A DNA stretch of 64,000 nucleotides from Owenweeksia sp048267305 (lineage in GTDB: Bacteria; Bacteroidota; Bacteroidia; Flavobacteriales; Schleiferiaceae): positions 6,746 through 70,745 of the forward strand of contig JBLWXT010000020.1 in NCBI GenBank assembly GCA_048267305.1, written 5' to 3'. The position numbers and the translations under genes are program-made. The notes below the pieces were generated by a model that did no database searches, was not told the origin of the DNA, and worked only from the letters and a program-made list of their open reading frames with translations. Positions 8,776-17,578 of this stretch are shown here, piece after piece (position 1 is the first letter of the stretch; each line of letters opens with the position of its first letter).

Positions 8776-9225
8776 ATGAATAAAGTAAAAACAGTATTGG
8801 TCAGTGTTGTACTAATTGTGGCATTTGGCTGCAAACCAAAAGTAAAACCCATAGAGTATGGCCAGCAGGCCTGCGACTTCTGCCGTATGAGTATAGTGGA
8901 TGAGCGCTATGCAGCTCAGCTTGTAACAAATACCGGTAAGGCTTACAGCTTTGATGCTATTGAGTGCATGATAAACTATAAGCACGAAAATCCTGAAAGT
9001 GAGTGGACAATGGAGGTGGTAACGGATTATAACAATCCGCGAAAGCTAATACCTGCCGAAGGTGCCGTAATTGTAAGAAGCAGGCAATTACCAAGCCCAA
9101 TGGGCATGTACCTTACAGCGGTAGCCAATAAAACTGAGGCTGAGAAGCTTTTACAAAAAAACAAAGGGGAACTATACCCATACCCCGAACTAGCCAAAGG
9201 CCTGGATAATTTACCGGCACTATGA
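8776..9225 (+). CDS. nosL: NosL copper chaperone lipoprotein
   Basis: A 149-residue lipoprotein (lipobox VAFGC, Cys 19). The conserved NosL core is ACDFCRMSI with two Cys and a Met, followed by AYSFDAIECMINY. NosL binds Cu(I) and delivers it to apo-NosZ together with NosDFY. Its stop overlaps the nosD start by four bases (ATGA), indicating translational coupling. The 153-bp gap upstream holds no gene. Confidence 0.92.
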   Translation: MNKVKTVLVSVVLIVAFGCKPKVKPIEYGQQACDFCRMSIVDERYAAQLVTNTGKAYSFDAIECMINYKHENPESEWTMEVVTDYNNPRKLIPAEGAVIVRSRQLPSPMGMYLTAVANKTEAEKLLQKNKGELYPYPELAKGLDNLPAL

Positions 9226-10463
9226 ACAGATATTTGGTTGTTCTCATCATAGTTGTGGGTTGGAGCGTGACCGCTCCTTGCAAAGAGTTGGAAGTGGGTT
9301 CCTCTCGAGCGGTCGCCTCCATATCCCAGGCCATACTAGAGGCCAGCGCTTTTGATACCATCTGTGTAAATTCAGGGACGTATGCCGAAGCCCAAGCTAT
9401 TATAATTGATAAACCCATTACCCTTTTGGCTTGTGGAGATGTAACCATCAAAGCCGCTGAAAAGAGTGGCATATTTGAAATTCGTTCAGATTCCGTTTCC
9501 ATTTCCGGATTTACCCTACGGGATGTACCCAAAAGCTACACCAAAGACCTGGCGGCCATTTGGGTGGATTTCTCCGAGTATTTTACCATAAGTGATAATA
9601 CTATTCAGGATTGCTTTTTTGCGATATTTTGTACCAAGGCAAAAAATGGAATTATCACCAATAACAATGTTACCGGAAATGCAGTACAGGAGCATTCTTC
9701 GGCAAACGCCATACACCTGTGGTATTGCGATAGCATGCTTATACAGGATAATGTGGTGGAGCATCACCGGGATGGTATCTATCTGGAGTTTACCGATAAC
9801 TCTATTATACAGGGAAATATGAGTCGCAACAATCTCCGCTATGGTTTGCACTTTATGTTTAGCAATGATGACCTATATAAGGGCAATACCTTTACCAACA
9901 ATGGCGCAGGTGTGGCGGTGATGTTTAGCGATCACATTACCATGCTGAATAATAATTTTATAGAAAACTGGGGAAGGGCAGCTTATGGATTACTGCTAAA
10001 GGAAATTTACGACAGTAAAATAGAAGGAAATCACTTTACCAAAAACACTATAGGTATTTTTAGTGAAGGGAGCAGTAGAGTGGCGATGCAGGCCAACGTT
10101 TTTAGTGCTAACGGCTGGGCCATAAAAATGCGAGGCAGCTCTATGGATAATGAGCTTTCGCAGAATGATTTTTTAGGCAACAGCTTTAACATTGCTACTG
10201 ATGCCAAAACGGATCACAACACATACCATCACAATTATTGGGATGATTACGAGGGCTATGATTTGGATAAGGATGGAGTGGGAGATATACCTCACAGGCC
10301 TGTAAACCTCTTTAGCTACCTTGTTTCCCGTATTGATGAAAGTATCATTCTTTTGAGGAGCTCATTTATTGAAGTGCTTAATTTCACTGAAAAGGTAGCC
10401 CCGGCAGTAACGCCTACCAATCTTATTGATGAACACCCACTCATGAAACCCTACAACTCCTGA
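9222..10463 (+). CDS. nosD: NosD periplasmic beta-helix protein
   Basis: A 413-residue protein with a signal peptide (about 1-20) and a right-handed parallel beta-helix made of repeated Asn-rich turns such as ITNNNVTGN, IIQGNMSRNN and MLNNNFIENWG (carbohydrate-binding/sugar-hydrolase fold). NosD docks on the NosFY transporter and takes copper from NosL for CuZ assembly. It is translationally coupled to nosL and followed 33 bp later by nosF. The C-terminal segment after DEHPLMKPYN is short and lacks a membrane anchor. Confidence 0.93.
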   Translation: MNRYLVVLIIVVGWSVTAPCKELEVGSSRAVASISQAILEASAFDTICVNSGTYAEAQAIIIDKPITLLACGDVTIKAAEKSGIFEIRSDSVSISGFTLRDVPKSYTKDLAAIWVDFSEYFTISDNTIQDCFFAIFCTKAKNGIITNNNVTGNAVQEHSSANAIHLWYCDSMLIQDNVVEHHRDGIYLEFTDNSIIQGNMSRNNLRYGLHFMFSNDDLYKGNTFTNNGAGVAVMFSDHITMLNNNFIENWGRAAYGLLLKEIYDSKIEGNHFTKNTIGIFSEGSSRVAMQANVFSANGWAIKMRGSSMDNELSQNDFLGNSFNIATDAKTDHNTYHHNYWDDYEGYDLDKDGVGDIPHRPVNLFSYLVSRIDESIILLRSSFIEVLNFTEKVAPAVTPTNLIDEHPLMKPYNS

Positions 10464-10496
10464 GAGGCTATTATAAAACCACAACAACCCACACCC

Positions 10497-11204
10497 ATGA
10501 TAGAATTTAAGAACCTTCAGAAAAAATTCGGCAAACAGCAGGTGTTGTACGGCATTGACCTTAAGTTTGACGCTCCCGGAATTTTTGCCATACTGGGCCC
10601 TAATGGCTCGGGTAAAACCACCATTATAAAATCGCTGATGGGAATGGTACATCCCACTTCGGGTGAAATATCCTTTATGGGTAAAACCAAGTTAGGCAAT
10701 GATTACAGGAGGCATATTTCCTATTTGCCACAAATTGCGCGCTTTCCTGAAAACCTTACTGTAGCTGAGTTTTTTGATTTTATTGAAAACATAAGAGGCA
10801 AGGCTAATCGCAAAGATCAGCTGATTGAAATTTTTGGTGTTGAGGTGTTTCTTAAAAAGAAATTACGAACCCTTTCGGGAGGTATGCGCCAAAAAGTAAA
10901 CCTTGTAAGTGCACTGATGTATGATACTAAAGTTATAGTGCTGGATGAGCCCACCATAGGGCTTGATCCTGTGGCTTTGATTGCTTTAAAAGACTGGATT
11001 AAGGCTGAGCGAAATGCCGGGAAAACCATCTTACTCACCACCCACATTATGAATATAGTGGAAGAGTTGGCCGATGAGATTATTTTTTTACTGGATGGCA
11101 AGGTGTATTACCGCGGTACCCAATCTGAGCTTATAGCTAAAACGGCCACTGAAAATACCGAGCATGCTATTGCACAACTACTAACTCTTAAAAAAGTAAG
11201 CTAG
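10497..11204 (+). CDS. nosF: NosF ABC transporter ATPase
   Basis: A 235-residue ATP-binding subunit with Walker A GPNGSGKTT (about 34-42), ABC signature LSGGMRQKV (about 125-133), Walker B VIVLDEPT and H-loop TTHI. It powers the NosDFY machine that matures the copper sites of NosZ. Two bases separate its stop from nosY. Confidence 0.95.
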   Translation: MIEFKNLQKKFGKQQVLYGIDLKFDAPGIFAILGPNGSGKTTIIKSLMGMVHPTSGEISFMGKTKLGNDYRRHISYLPQIARFPENLTVAEFFDFIENIRGKANRKDQLIEIFGVEVFLKKKLRTLSGGMRQKVNLVSALMYDTKVIVLDEPTIGLDPVALIALKDWIKAERNAGKTILLTTHIMNIVEELADEIIFLLDGKVYYRGTQSELIAKTATENTEHAIAQLLTLKKVS

Positions 11205-11206
11205 TT

Positions 11207-11986
11207 ATGAAAAAGGTATTTCAATATTGTTTTCTGGATTTAATGAGAAGCCGCTGGACCATTGTCTATTTGCTGTTTTTTATGCTTACATGCGGTGGCC
11301 TGCTTTACTTAAGCGGAGATAGCACAAAGGTGGTAGTTAGCCTTATGAACGTGATTATTTTGCTTGTGCCGCTCATCAGCATGATTTACGGTATGATGTA
11401 TATGTATCAGGTGCGGGATTATGTAGAGATATTACTGGCTCAACCAATTTCGAGGAAGAGCATTTTTGGTGGATATGTACTGGGATTGAGCGCTGCGCTA
11501 AGCGTAAGTGTTTCATTGGGTATTCTCATTCCTCTTGCCATTTATGACTTCAATCAAATTTTCACTGCACATTGGCTTATGCTAACTTTAATCGCTGTTC
11601 TACTTACGGTGATTTTTTCTGTATTGGCTACATGGTTGGTGTTGGTTCACGAAAACCGTTTAAAGGGTTTTGGCCTTGGCCTGTTTATATGGTTGTTCCT
11701 GGCCGTCATTTATGATGGGGTATTTTTAGTCTTACTTATTGCTTTTGAGGGGTTCCCCTTAGAGAATCTTGCATTGGGTTTAACACTAGCCAATCCTGTT
11801 GATATGGGCCGCGTGCTGCTTATTTTTCAATTAGACTATAGCGCACTGATGGGGTACACGGGAGCGGTATTTGAGAAATTTTTTGGAACTACCAGTGGCA
11901 GTTTAATTATCGGAGCGGCCTATGTTGCCTGGATTGGAATTCCATTGATGTTTTTGCTTAGAAAAGCCAGAATTAAAGATTTTTAA
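11207..11986 (+). CDS. nosY: NosY ABC transporter permease
   Basis: A 259-residue integral membrane protein with six predicted helices, of the ABC-2 permease class. It starts with a short cytoplasmic segment (FLDLMRSRW). It forms the membrane part of NosDFY with NosF. A 7-bp hairpin (GTTTCCC at 11995, GGGAAAC at 12011) without a T-run follows the stop. Confidence 0.92.
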   Translation: MKKVFQYCFLDLMRSRWTIVYLLFFMLTCGGLLYLSGDSTKVVVSLMNVIILLVPLISMIYGMMYMYQVRDYVEILLAQPISRKSIFGGYVLGLSAALSVSVSLGILIPLAIYDFNQIFTAHWLMLTLIAVLLTVIFSVLATWLVLVHENRLKGFGLGLFIWLFLAVIYDGVFLVLLIAFEGFPLENLALGLTLANPVDMGRVLLIFQLDYSALMGYTGAVFEKFFGTTSGSLIIGAAYVAWIGIPLMFLLRKARIKDF

Positions 11987-12045
11987 GCGGGCTGGTTTCC
12001 CTGTGATTATGGGAAACAGAAAATGGTTTAGAGGTATTTCAGTAG

Positions 12046-13101
12046 ATGAAGAAAGCATACATACTTTTACTTGTTCCTATACTTTTAGTATTGGCTCTTT
12101 GGTCAGCGGTAGGTAGGGTAGGCTGGGAAATGCCGATACCTGTTATTTCGGCCAAGCATGGTTATCTTATGGTATCCGGCCTGCTGGGTACCTTAATCAG
12201 CCTTGAGCGTACATTAATACTGAAGGAGAAATGGTGGCTGAGCATTCCTGTTCTTAGTGCGCTTTCGGTTATGATGGTGTTGGCGGGGCAAAGTGTTTTT
12301 GGATTTTCGTTACAAATTTTATCGGCTTTACTTCTTTGTTTGCTTTATGCCAAACAATGGGTTCAGTATAAAGAGGTATTTCTTTTAGGGCTTTTGTTGG
12401 GGGCGGTTTCCTGGATGGTTTCGGGAGCAATACTTCTCTTGGGCAATGGATTTCCTGCTGCCAGTGTGTGGTATATATTGTTTCTGTTATTCACGATAGC
12501 TTCCGAAAGATTGGAGTTAAGCAAGTTTATTTATACGCCTGTATGGGCGCATAATTTGTTGCTGGCCTTGTTTGCACTTCTGATTTTGGTACAGGGCATT
12601 CCCTTTCATTGGGGTTCTAATCACATTAGTGGGGTTCTAATTGCCGGAGTTGGATTTTGGCTGGTTCAATTTGACATTGTAAAAATAAACCTCAAAAAAG
12701 ACGGTTTCTTTTTTTACACGGGAAGTACTCTCTTTGCCGGATATATTTGGTTGATACTAAGTGGTGTGTTGATGGCGATGCCCCTTGCTAGCTTTTACCA
12801 CTACGATGCGGTGCTTCATAGCTTTTTCATAGGTTTTGTTTTTTCCATGTTATTCGCTCATGCGCCTGTTATTTTCCCTGCCTTACTGAAAATTAATGAA
12901 CGTCCGTTTAGCAAGCTGTTTTATATACCTGTGGTGTTAACCCACATATTACTTTTGATACGGTTATATGCTGATTATTCAGGAAATTGGGAATTGCGAA
13001 AGTGGATAGGGCTTTTTCAGGTATTAACCTTTGGGATATTCTTTTTGATGATGGCTGTTAAAATTTTGGAAGGGATTTTTAAGCCCGTAAAAAAGTCGTA
13101 A
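12046..13101 (+). CDS. NnrS-like multi-pass membrane protein
   Basis: A 351-residue protein with about ten membrane helices. Conserved-looking parts are KHGYLMVSGLLGTLISLERT (about 36-56) and DAVLHSFFIGFVFSMLFAHAP (about 260-280). The second resembles the His-containing helix of the NnrS family, heme- and copper-containing membrane proteins linked to NO and denitrification. The overall sequence is not a textbook NnrS, so the family call is tentative. It follows nosY by 59 bp and leads into the toxin-antitoxin genes. Confidence 0.6.
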   Translation: MKKAYILLLVPILLVLALWSAVGRVGWEMPIPVISAKHGYLMVSGLLGTLISLERTLILKEKWWLSIPVLSALSVMMVLAGQSVFGFSLQILSALLLCLLYAKQWVQYKEVFLLGLLLGAVSWMVSGAILLLGNGFPAASVWYILFLLFTIASERLELSKFIYTPVWAHNLLLALFALLILVQGIPFHWGSNHISGVLIAGVGFWLVQFDIVKINLKKDGFFFYTGSTLFAGYIWLILSGVLMAMPLASFYHYDAVLHSFFIGFVFSMLFAHAPVIFPALLKINERPFSKLFYIPVVLTHILLLIRLYADYSGNWELRKWIGLFQVLTFGIFFLMMAVKILEGIFKPVKKS

Positions 13102-13124
13102 ATTTGGGGACAAATGTCTGGGTG

Positions 13125-13634
13125 ATGAGAGATTCCAAATCAATTGACGGAGCAGTTTTAAGGTTTTTAGAAAGCCTAAATGAAAAAAACGCTTCAAAAA
13201 AAAATCAAGTAGAGGAAAGCAGTGCATTTTATGGCGTTACTTATAAAAGCTTCCTCAAAAATAAAATGCTGGTGGCTCAATCCATACAGCATGGGCTTCC
13301 TCAGTATCTTTTCGAAGAAATCCAACATCAAACATCTTTTACCGAAGAAGATTGGGCGGATTTTTTAAATGTGAGTACCAAATCCTTGCAGCGTTATAAA
13401 GCAGATAAGAGCTACGTGTTTAAGCCAATACATTCAGAAAAAATACTTGAAGTGGCAGAGGTAACGGAGTTGGGTAAGGAGGTTTTTGATGATAGCGAAA
13501 AATTTCACCAGTGGTTAGGTATTCCCAATGTTGCATTGGCAGGCTACAAGCCCTCCGAGCTTATCAAAAGTTCTTATGGGAAGGAGCTTGTTATGGATGA
13601 ATTGATACACATTGATCAAGGGATTTTTGTGTAG
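13125..13634 (+). CDS. Xre/MbcA/ParS-type antitoxin of a RES module
   Basis: A 169-residue protein. The N-terminal half has a helix-turn-helix-like segment (FTEEDWADFLNVSTKSLQR). The C-terminal domain, from ELGKEVFDDSEKFHQWLGIP to LIHIDQGIFV, is the DUF2384 toxin-binding domain, with the usual G-x-x-x-F, W-L and G-x-F pattern. It would neutralise the RES toxin encoded immediately downstream, with no base between stop and start. A TTG seven codons upstream would extend the frame, but the ATG at 13125 is preferred. These modules usually stand alone; here it lies inside the nos operon. Confidence 0.85.
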   Translation: MRDSKSIDGAVLRFLESLNEKNASKKNQVEESSAFYGVTYKSFLKNKMLVAQSIQHGLPQYLFEEIQHQTSFTEEDWADFLNVSTKSLQRYKADKSYVFKPIHSEKILEVAEVTELGKEVFDDSEKFHQWLGIPNVALAGYKPSELIKSSYGKELVMDELIHIDQGIFV

Positions 13635-14090
13635 ATGGAGGTATTTCGACTTAATAGGAAGAAGTATGCTGACGGGCTTTCGGGAAGGGGAGCGGCTATA
13701 CGTGGCGCCCGCTGGAATAGTCGTGCTGTGGAGATGGTTTATACTGCTTCCGGCAGGGCTCTGGCCATGGCGGAAGTGTTGGTTCATCTTAGTACGGATT
13801 TGATTCCCGATGATTTTGAAATGCTGTCTATTCTAGTGCCGGATGATGTACTTATTCAGGATTTGGATGAGGAGCTTCTTCCCTCGGAATGGAACTCATT
13901 CTCTAAGGTATTTGTAACTCAAAGGATAGGTGATCAGTTTGTGAGGGAAGGTAAATCCTGCTGTTTAAAAGTGCCTTCTGTAGTGGTGCCGGGAGATTAT
14001 AATTTTTTGCTCAATCCTGTGCATCCTGACTTTCCCAAGGTTAAAATTGTGGAGTCTCGTGATTTTCCGTTTGATACCAGATTTTTTTGA
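13635..14090 (+). CDS. RES-domain toxin (NAD+-degrading family)
   Basis: A 151-residue RES-domain protein. The family takes its name from conserved Arg, Glu and Ser residues. Here these are the Arg of EVFRLN, the GRGAAIRGARWNS segment, the Glu of AMAEVLVHL, and the Ser of LKVPSVVVPGDYNFLLNP. Characterised RES toxins deplete NAD+ and stop growth. Length and motifs look intact, so it is probably active unless bound by its partner. It starts directly after the antitoxin stop and is followed 3 bp later by a membrane protein gene, so the pair is embedded in a longer transcript. Confidence 0.87.
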   Translation: MEVFRLNRKKYADGLSGRGAAIRGARWNSRAVEMVYTASGRALAMAEVLVHLSTDLIPDDFEMLSILVPDDVLIQDLDEELLPSEWNSFSKVFVTQRIGDQFVREGKSCCLKVPSVVVPGDYNFLLNPVHPDFPKVKIVESRDFPFDTRFF

Positions 14091-14093
14091 TTT

Positions 14094-15278
14094 ATGAAAG
14101 CCAACTCAAATTTCCGTCCATTGGCAAGAGTTGAATCTTTGTGGACGATAGCGATTGGCTTCGGATTAATAGCAGCTCTGATTGGGCTTAGCCTGCGTTA
14201 CTTCTTTGTTTCACCCTTATCCTTCAATTTTCAGTTTGTTTTACACGCTCATTCTCACCTGATGCTATTGGGGTGGTTGTTTAATGCCTTATTGTTATTG
14301 ATATACAGGCAGTGGAACATCGAAATGCCATCTGTTCATAGGAAGCTGTTTTTAGGTTTGGGCTTTTGTGTTTTGGGTATGTTGTTGTCATTTCCTTTTC
14401 AGGGATATGCCTTGTTCTCTATTTTATTTTCAACCCTTCATTTATGGGTTAGTTATGTTTTGCTTTTCAAAATTTGGAAGCTGACCTTTAACAAGGGATT
14501 GCCTGGAAAGCTGGTTAAAGCAGGGATAGTGTTTTTCTTTTTATCCACCATCGGGCCGTATTCTCTGGGCCCCATGATGGCTAACAATATGCATGATTCT
14601 CCCTGGTACACTCAGGCTATTTTTGTCTATCTCCACTTTCAATATAATGGTGCATTCTTCTTTTTTATGTTGGCATTTATTGTAGAAAAATGGCTCAAGT
14701 CTAACAGCAACCTGAACGAAAATACTTTTGTGTGGTTAATGACAACTGGAGCCATCTTAACATGGTGCCACACTCTGGATTTTTCCTTTGATTTTATATG
14801 GCTGAATGCTGTGGGTGGCTTAGGTTCTGTTCTACAGTTGATTGCCGGGTGGATGCTCTTTAAAAACATGCATACCAACAAGTTGAAGGGCTTTACTTTA
14901 TTGATTTCAGGTATGCTGGCGGCAAAACTCACCTTTCAGCTTTTTGGCTCTATTCCCGCTATTGCGGATGCTGCAGTTGAAAACAGGTTTTATCTTATTG
15001 CGTGGCTACATTTCGTTTTTCTGGGAATTTTCACTCCATTTATTTGGGAAAACTTAAAGCATCACATACAGGGGTATTCGAGGCTAATGCTATTCTACTG
15101 GCTCTTATTCTTTGCCACAGAGGCTGTGCTTGTTGTGCCTTCTCTATACCATGTTGAAGGTTTCACTTACTGGCCAATAATCACCTTTTGCCTTTACGCA
15201 GGGCTGGTGTTTGTGTGGGTTTTACTAGGTATAAAAGCTATTGTGGGCTTAAGATTAATTCAAATTAAGGCCCAATAA
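14094..15278 (+). CDS. His-rich multi-pass membrane protein, possible heme/copper protein
   Basis: A 394-residue protein with about 11-12 membrane helices. Histidines lie inside predicted helices: VLHAHSHLMLLGW (about 49-61), FVYLHFQYNGAFFF (about 175-188), TWCHTLDFSF, and AWLHFVFLG. HxHxH followed by LGW is reminiscent of heme-ligating helices in heme-copper oxidases and NnrS-type proteins, but I cannot assign a family. It is tightly packed between the RES toxin (3 bp) and a DUF488 gene (1 bp), so it belongs to the same operon. A role in NO or copper chemistry is inference only. Confidence 0.6.
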   Translation: MKANSNFRPLARVESLWTIAIGFGLIAALIGLSLRYFFVSPLSFNFQFVLHAHSHLMLLGWLFNALLLLIYRQWNIEMPSVHRKLFLGLGFCVLGMLLSFPFQGYALFSILFSTLHLWVSYVLLFKIWKLTFNKGLPGKLVKAGIVFFFLSTIGPYSLGPMMANNMHDSPWYTQAIFVYLHFQYNGAFFFFMLAFIVEKWLKSNSNLNENTFVWLMTTGAILTWCHTLDFSFDFIWLNAVGGLGSVLQLIAGWMLFKNMHTNKLKGFTLLISGMLAAKLTFQLFGSIPAIADAAVENRFYLIAWLHFVFLGIFTPFIWENLKHHIQGYSRLMLFYWLLFFATEAVLVVPSLYHVEGFTYWPIITFCLYAGLVFVWVLLGIKAIVGLRLIQIKAQ

Positions 15279-15279
15279 G

Positions 15280-15639
15280 ATGATGGTTTGTATAAAACGT
15301 ATTTATGATGAGACCTCTGATGATGATGCTATGCGCCTGATGGTGGATAGGCTATGGCCCAGAGGCATAAGTAAGGAAAGGGCTCGGCTGGACCATTGGT
15401 GGAAAGAAGTAGCTCCCACAACTGAGCTGCGCAAATGGTTTAACCATGAAGAAGCCAAATGGCCGGAATTTAGAAGGCGCTATCTGGCAGAACTGGAAGA
15501 TAAAAGCGATGAGGTTGTAAGTTTTCTTGAAAGTTTGGATCTCACAAAAAAGCTCGTTCTCCTATATGGAGCAAAAGATGAGAACCACAATCAGGCTGTG
15601 GTTCTCAAAGAGTTTATTCTGAATTATTACTCGAAGTAA
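15280..15639 (+). CDS. DUF488 family protein (YeaO-like)
   Basis: A 119-residue cytoplasmic protein with the DUF488 signature: IKRIYDE near the start, MVDRLWPRGISKERARLDHW (about 24-43), then FNHEEAKWPEF. The biochemical role of the family is not established. A second ATG three bases later is an alternative start. It is the last gene of the nos-linked operon and overlaps the 3' end of the convergent lipoprotein gene by 13 bp. Confidence 0.8.
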   Translation: MMVCIKRIYDETSDDDAMRLMVDRLWPRGISKERARLDHWWKEVAPTTELRKWFNHEEAKWPEFRRRYLAELEDKSDEVVSFLESLDLTKKLVLLYGAKDENHNQAVVLKEFILNYYSK

Positions 15640-16043
15640 TTCTTATACGTGTGCAGATAGCTCAAAATTTCCTTAATGTTTTCCTGGGAAACCTTTTCGA
15701 TTTTTCCCTTTAGTGGAAGGAGGTAGTTGTGAAGTTGATCATGCGCTTCACCCGTCATGGTACATTTCTTAAAGATATCTCTAAACTCAGATTGGAGATT
15801 AGTTTGAAGGGCCTCATAGTCTCCATTTTGTTGATCAAAATCAGCCACAAGATTTATCATGTTCTGTATCCCTTCATTTGTTTCTGGATTTGCCTTCCAT
15901 AGTTCATCATTATTGAGGCTTACAGATGGGGTTTCGTCAATGTGTTCAGTATGGTCATGAGATTCATGATTGTGAGCATTTTCACCGGTAGGTTGGCAAG
16001 CTGCCAATAAAATGGTAAAGGAGAAGATCAATAGTTTTTTCAT
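15627..16043 (-). CDS. His-rich small lipoprotein
   Basis: A 138-residue lipoprotein with lipobox LLAAC (Cys 16), then a His-rich stretch (HNHESHDHTEH) that could bind copper or zinc. A helical domain follows, containing FKKCTMTGEAHDQLHNYLLP. The CTMTGxAHDxLHxYL pattern is found in small Bacteroidota lipoproteins near copper genes. It follows nadB by 11 bp, so it is likely transcribed with nadA-nadB. No enzymatic motif is seen. Confidence 0.65.
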   Translation of the reverse strand: MKKLLIFSFTILLAACQPTGENAHNHESHDHTEHIDETPSVSLNNDELWKANPETNEGIQNMINLVADFDQQNGDYEALQTNLQSEFRDIFKKCTMTGEAHDQLHNYLLPLKGKIEKVSQENIKEILSYLHTYKNYFE

Positions 16044-16054
16044 AAGTAATAAGT

Positions 16055-17578
16055 TTAGTAAGCGTGTTTTAATTCGGCAAAATCCATTCGGTAAAAGGCT
16101 CCTTTATTTTCTTTTTGAAGCAAAGAGTCATCAACTACAGCCAAAGCTACAATTAGTATGTTTTGCAGCTCTTTAATTTGAATGGAAAAATTTCGCTTTG
16201 GTAGGAGATTAAGTAAATCCTTAATCATATTACGCGCATTAATAAGTCCTTCTTCAGAACGGACAATCCCTGCATTTTCTGTCATTAATTGTTGTACTCG
16301 CCTTAAGAAGCCGGAATATTTTGCATAATCACACTGGCAGTAAACCTTTTGATTTTCATCAAGGGTTGTAGTTGAGACTTCAAAAGTATCCTTTATTCTT
16401 GATGCTGCATTATGTGCAAAAACCAGAGCTTCCAAAAGGGAGTTTGATGCAAGCCTGTTGGCACCATGAAGTCCTGTGTGGGTAGTCTCACCGCATGCCA
16501 GCAATCTGGGTATTGATGTTTGACCAAAGCGGTTTGTAGCAACTCCGCCACAAAAATAATGAGCGGCTGGTTTTACAGGAATCATATCTCTTGCCACATC
16601 AATTCCAACCTGTTCGAGCCGTTGGTTAATGGTGGGGAATTTATTTTTAAAATTGTCAATATCGAGGTGTCTCAGGTCAAGCCATACATTGTTTTCTCCA
16701 TGTTTTTGCATCTCAAAATAGATGGCCCTTGAAACTATGTCGCGGGTGGCGAGTGAGCCCCGGGAGTCATATTGAAACATAAACTCCTGATCTGAGCTGT
16801 TTTTCAATACAGCTCCAAACCCACGTACGGCTTCTGAAATTAAAAATGGTTTAGCACTGTTATCAACAAGCACTGTAGGGTGGAACTGAACAAAACTCAT
16901 GTTTTTCATTCTGGCTCCGGCATTTATGGCAAGGGCCATTCCATCGCCAGTGGCCAATTGGGGGTTTGAGGTATAATCGTAAACCATCCCTGCACCGCCC
17001 GTGGCCAGCATGGTATAATGAGCTTTGATATTATAGATTTCCTGGTTTCCACAAACCATGGCGCCCATGGTTTCCTGCGTTGATGCAGATTGCAAAAGCT
17101 CAAGTATGAAGTGATTTTCGCGAAGTTCAATATTGGGCATTTCCATACAGCGCTTTAAGAGTACCGAAGTAATGCTTGCCCCGGTATGATCTTTACAATG
17201 TAAAATTCTATTGCTGCTATGTCCTCCTTCCCGTGCCAGATCAAAGTGGTTTTTGTCACCATCAAAATCTACTCCCCAGGCTATCATTTCTTCAATTCGG
17301 GCAGGGGCATTTTTCACCACCATCTCCACCACCTCAGTGTTGCAGCGTCCATCTCCGGCAATCAAAGTATCTTCAATATGCTTATAGTAGGAATCCTGGA
17401 GCAAATCCATCACGGCCGCTATACCTCCCTGTGCGTATCTGGTATTGGATTCCTCAAGAGGCCCCTTACTTAATACCAATACCTTTTTGTCTTTTAGAAA
17501 GGTAGCGCAGTGCAAAGCGAAACTCAGTCCGGCTATACCTGACCCAATTACAAGGATGTCATGGTTCTCTGTTCGCAT
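16055..17578 (-). CDS. nadB: L-aspartate oxidase
   Basis: FAD enzyme that oxidises L-aspartate to iminoaspartate, the first step of de novo NAD synthesis. 507 residues: FAD motif VIGSGIAGLSFALH near the N-terminus, SNTRYAQGGIAA, HCKDHTGASI, VQFHPT, SEAVRGFGA, and the C-terminal CGGVATN/LACGETTHTGLHGANRL region. It can use fumarate instead of oxygen, useful at low oxygen. Its 5' end overlaps the 3' end of nadA by 31 bp, so the two are coupled. Confidence 0.95.
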   Translation of the reverse strand: MRTENHDILVIGSGIAGLSFALHCATFLKDKKVLVLSKGPLEESNTRYAQGGIAAVMDLLQDSYYKHIEDTLIAGDGRCNTEVVEMVVKNAPARIEEMIAWGVDFDGDKNHFDLAREGGHSSNRILHCKDHTGASITSVLLKRCMEMPNIELRENHFILELLQSASTQETMGAMVCGNQEIYNIKAHYTMLATGGAGMVYDYTSNPQLATGDGMALAINAGARMKNMSFVQFHPTVLVDNSAKPFLISEAVRGFGAVLKNSSDQEFMFQYDSRGSLATRDIVSRAIYFEMQKHGENNVWLDLRHLDIDNFKNKFPTINQRLEQVGIDVARDMIPVKPAAHYFCGGVATNRFGQTSIPRLLACGETTHTGLHGANRLASNSLLEALVFAHNAASRIKDTFEVSTTTLDENQKVYCQCDYAKYSGFLRRVQQLMTENAGIVRSEEGLINARNMIKDLLNLLPKRNFSIQIKELQNILIVALAVVDDSLLQKENKGAFYRMDFAELKHAY

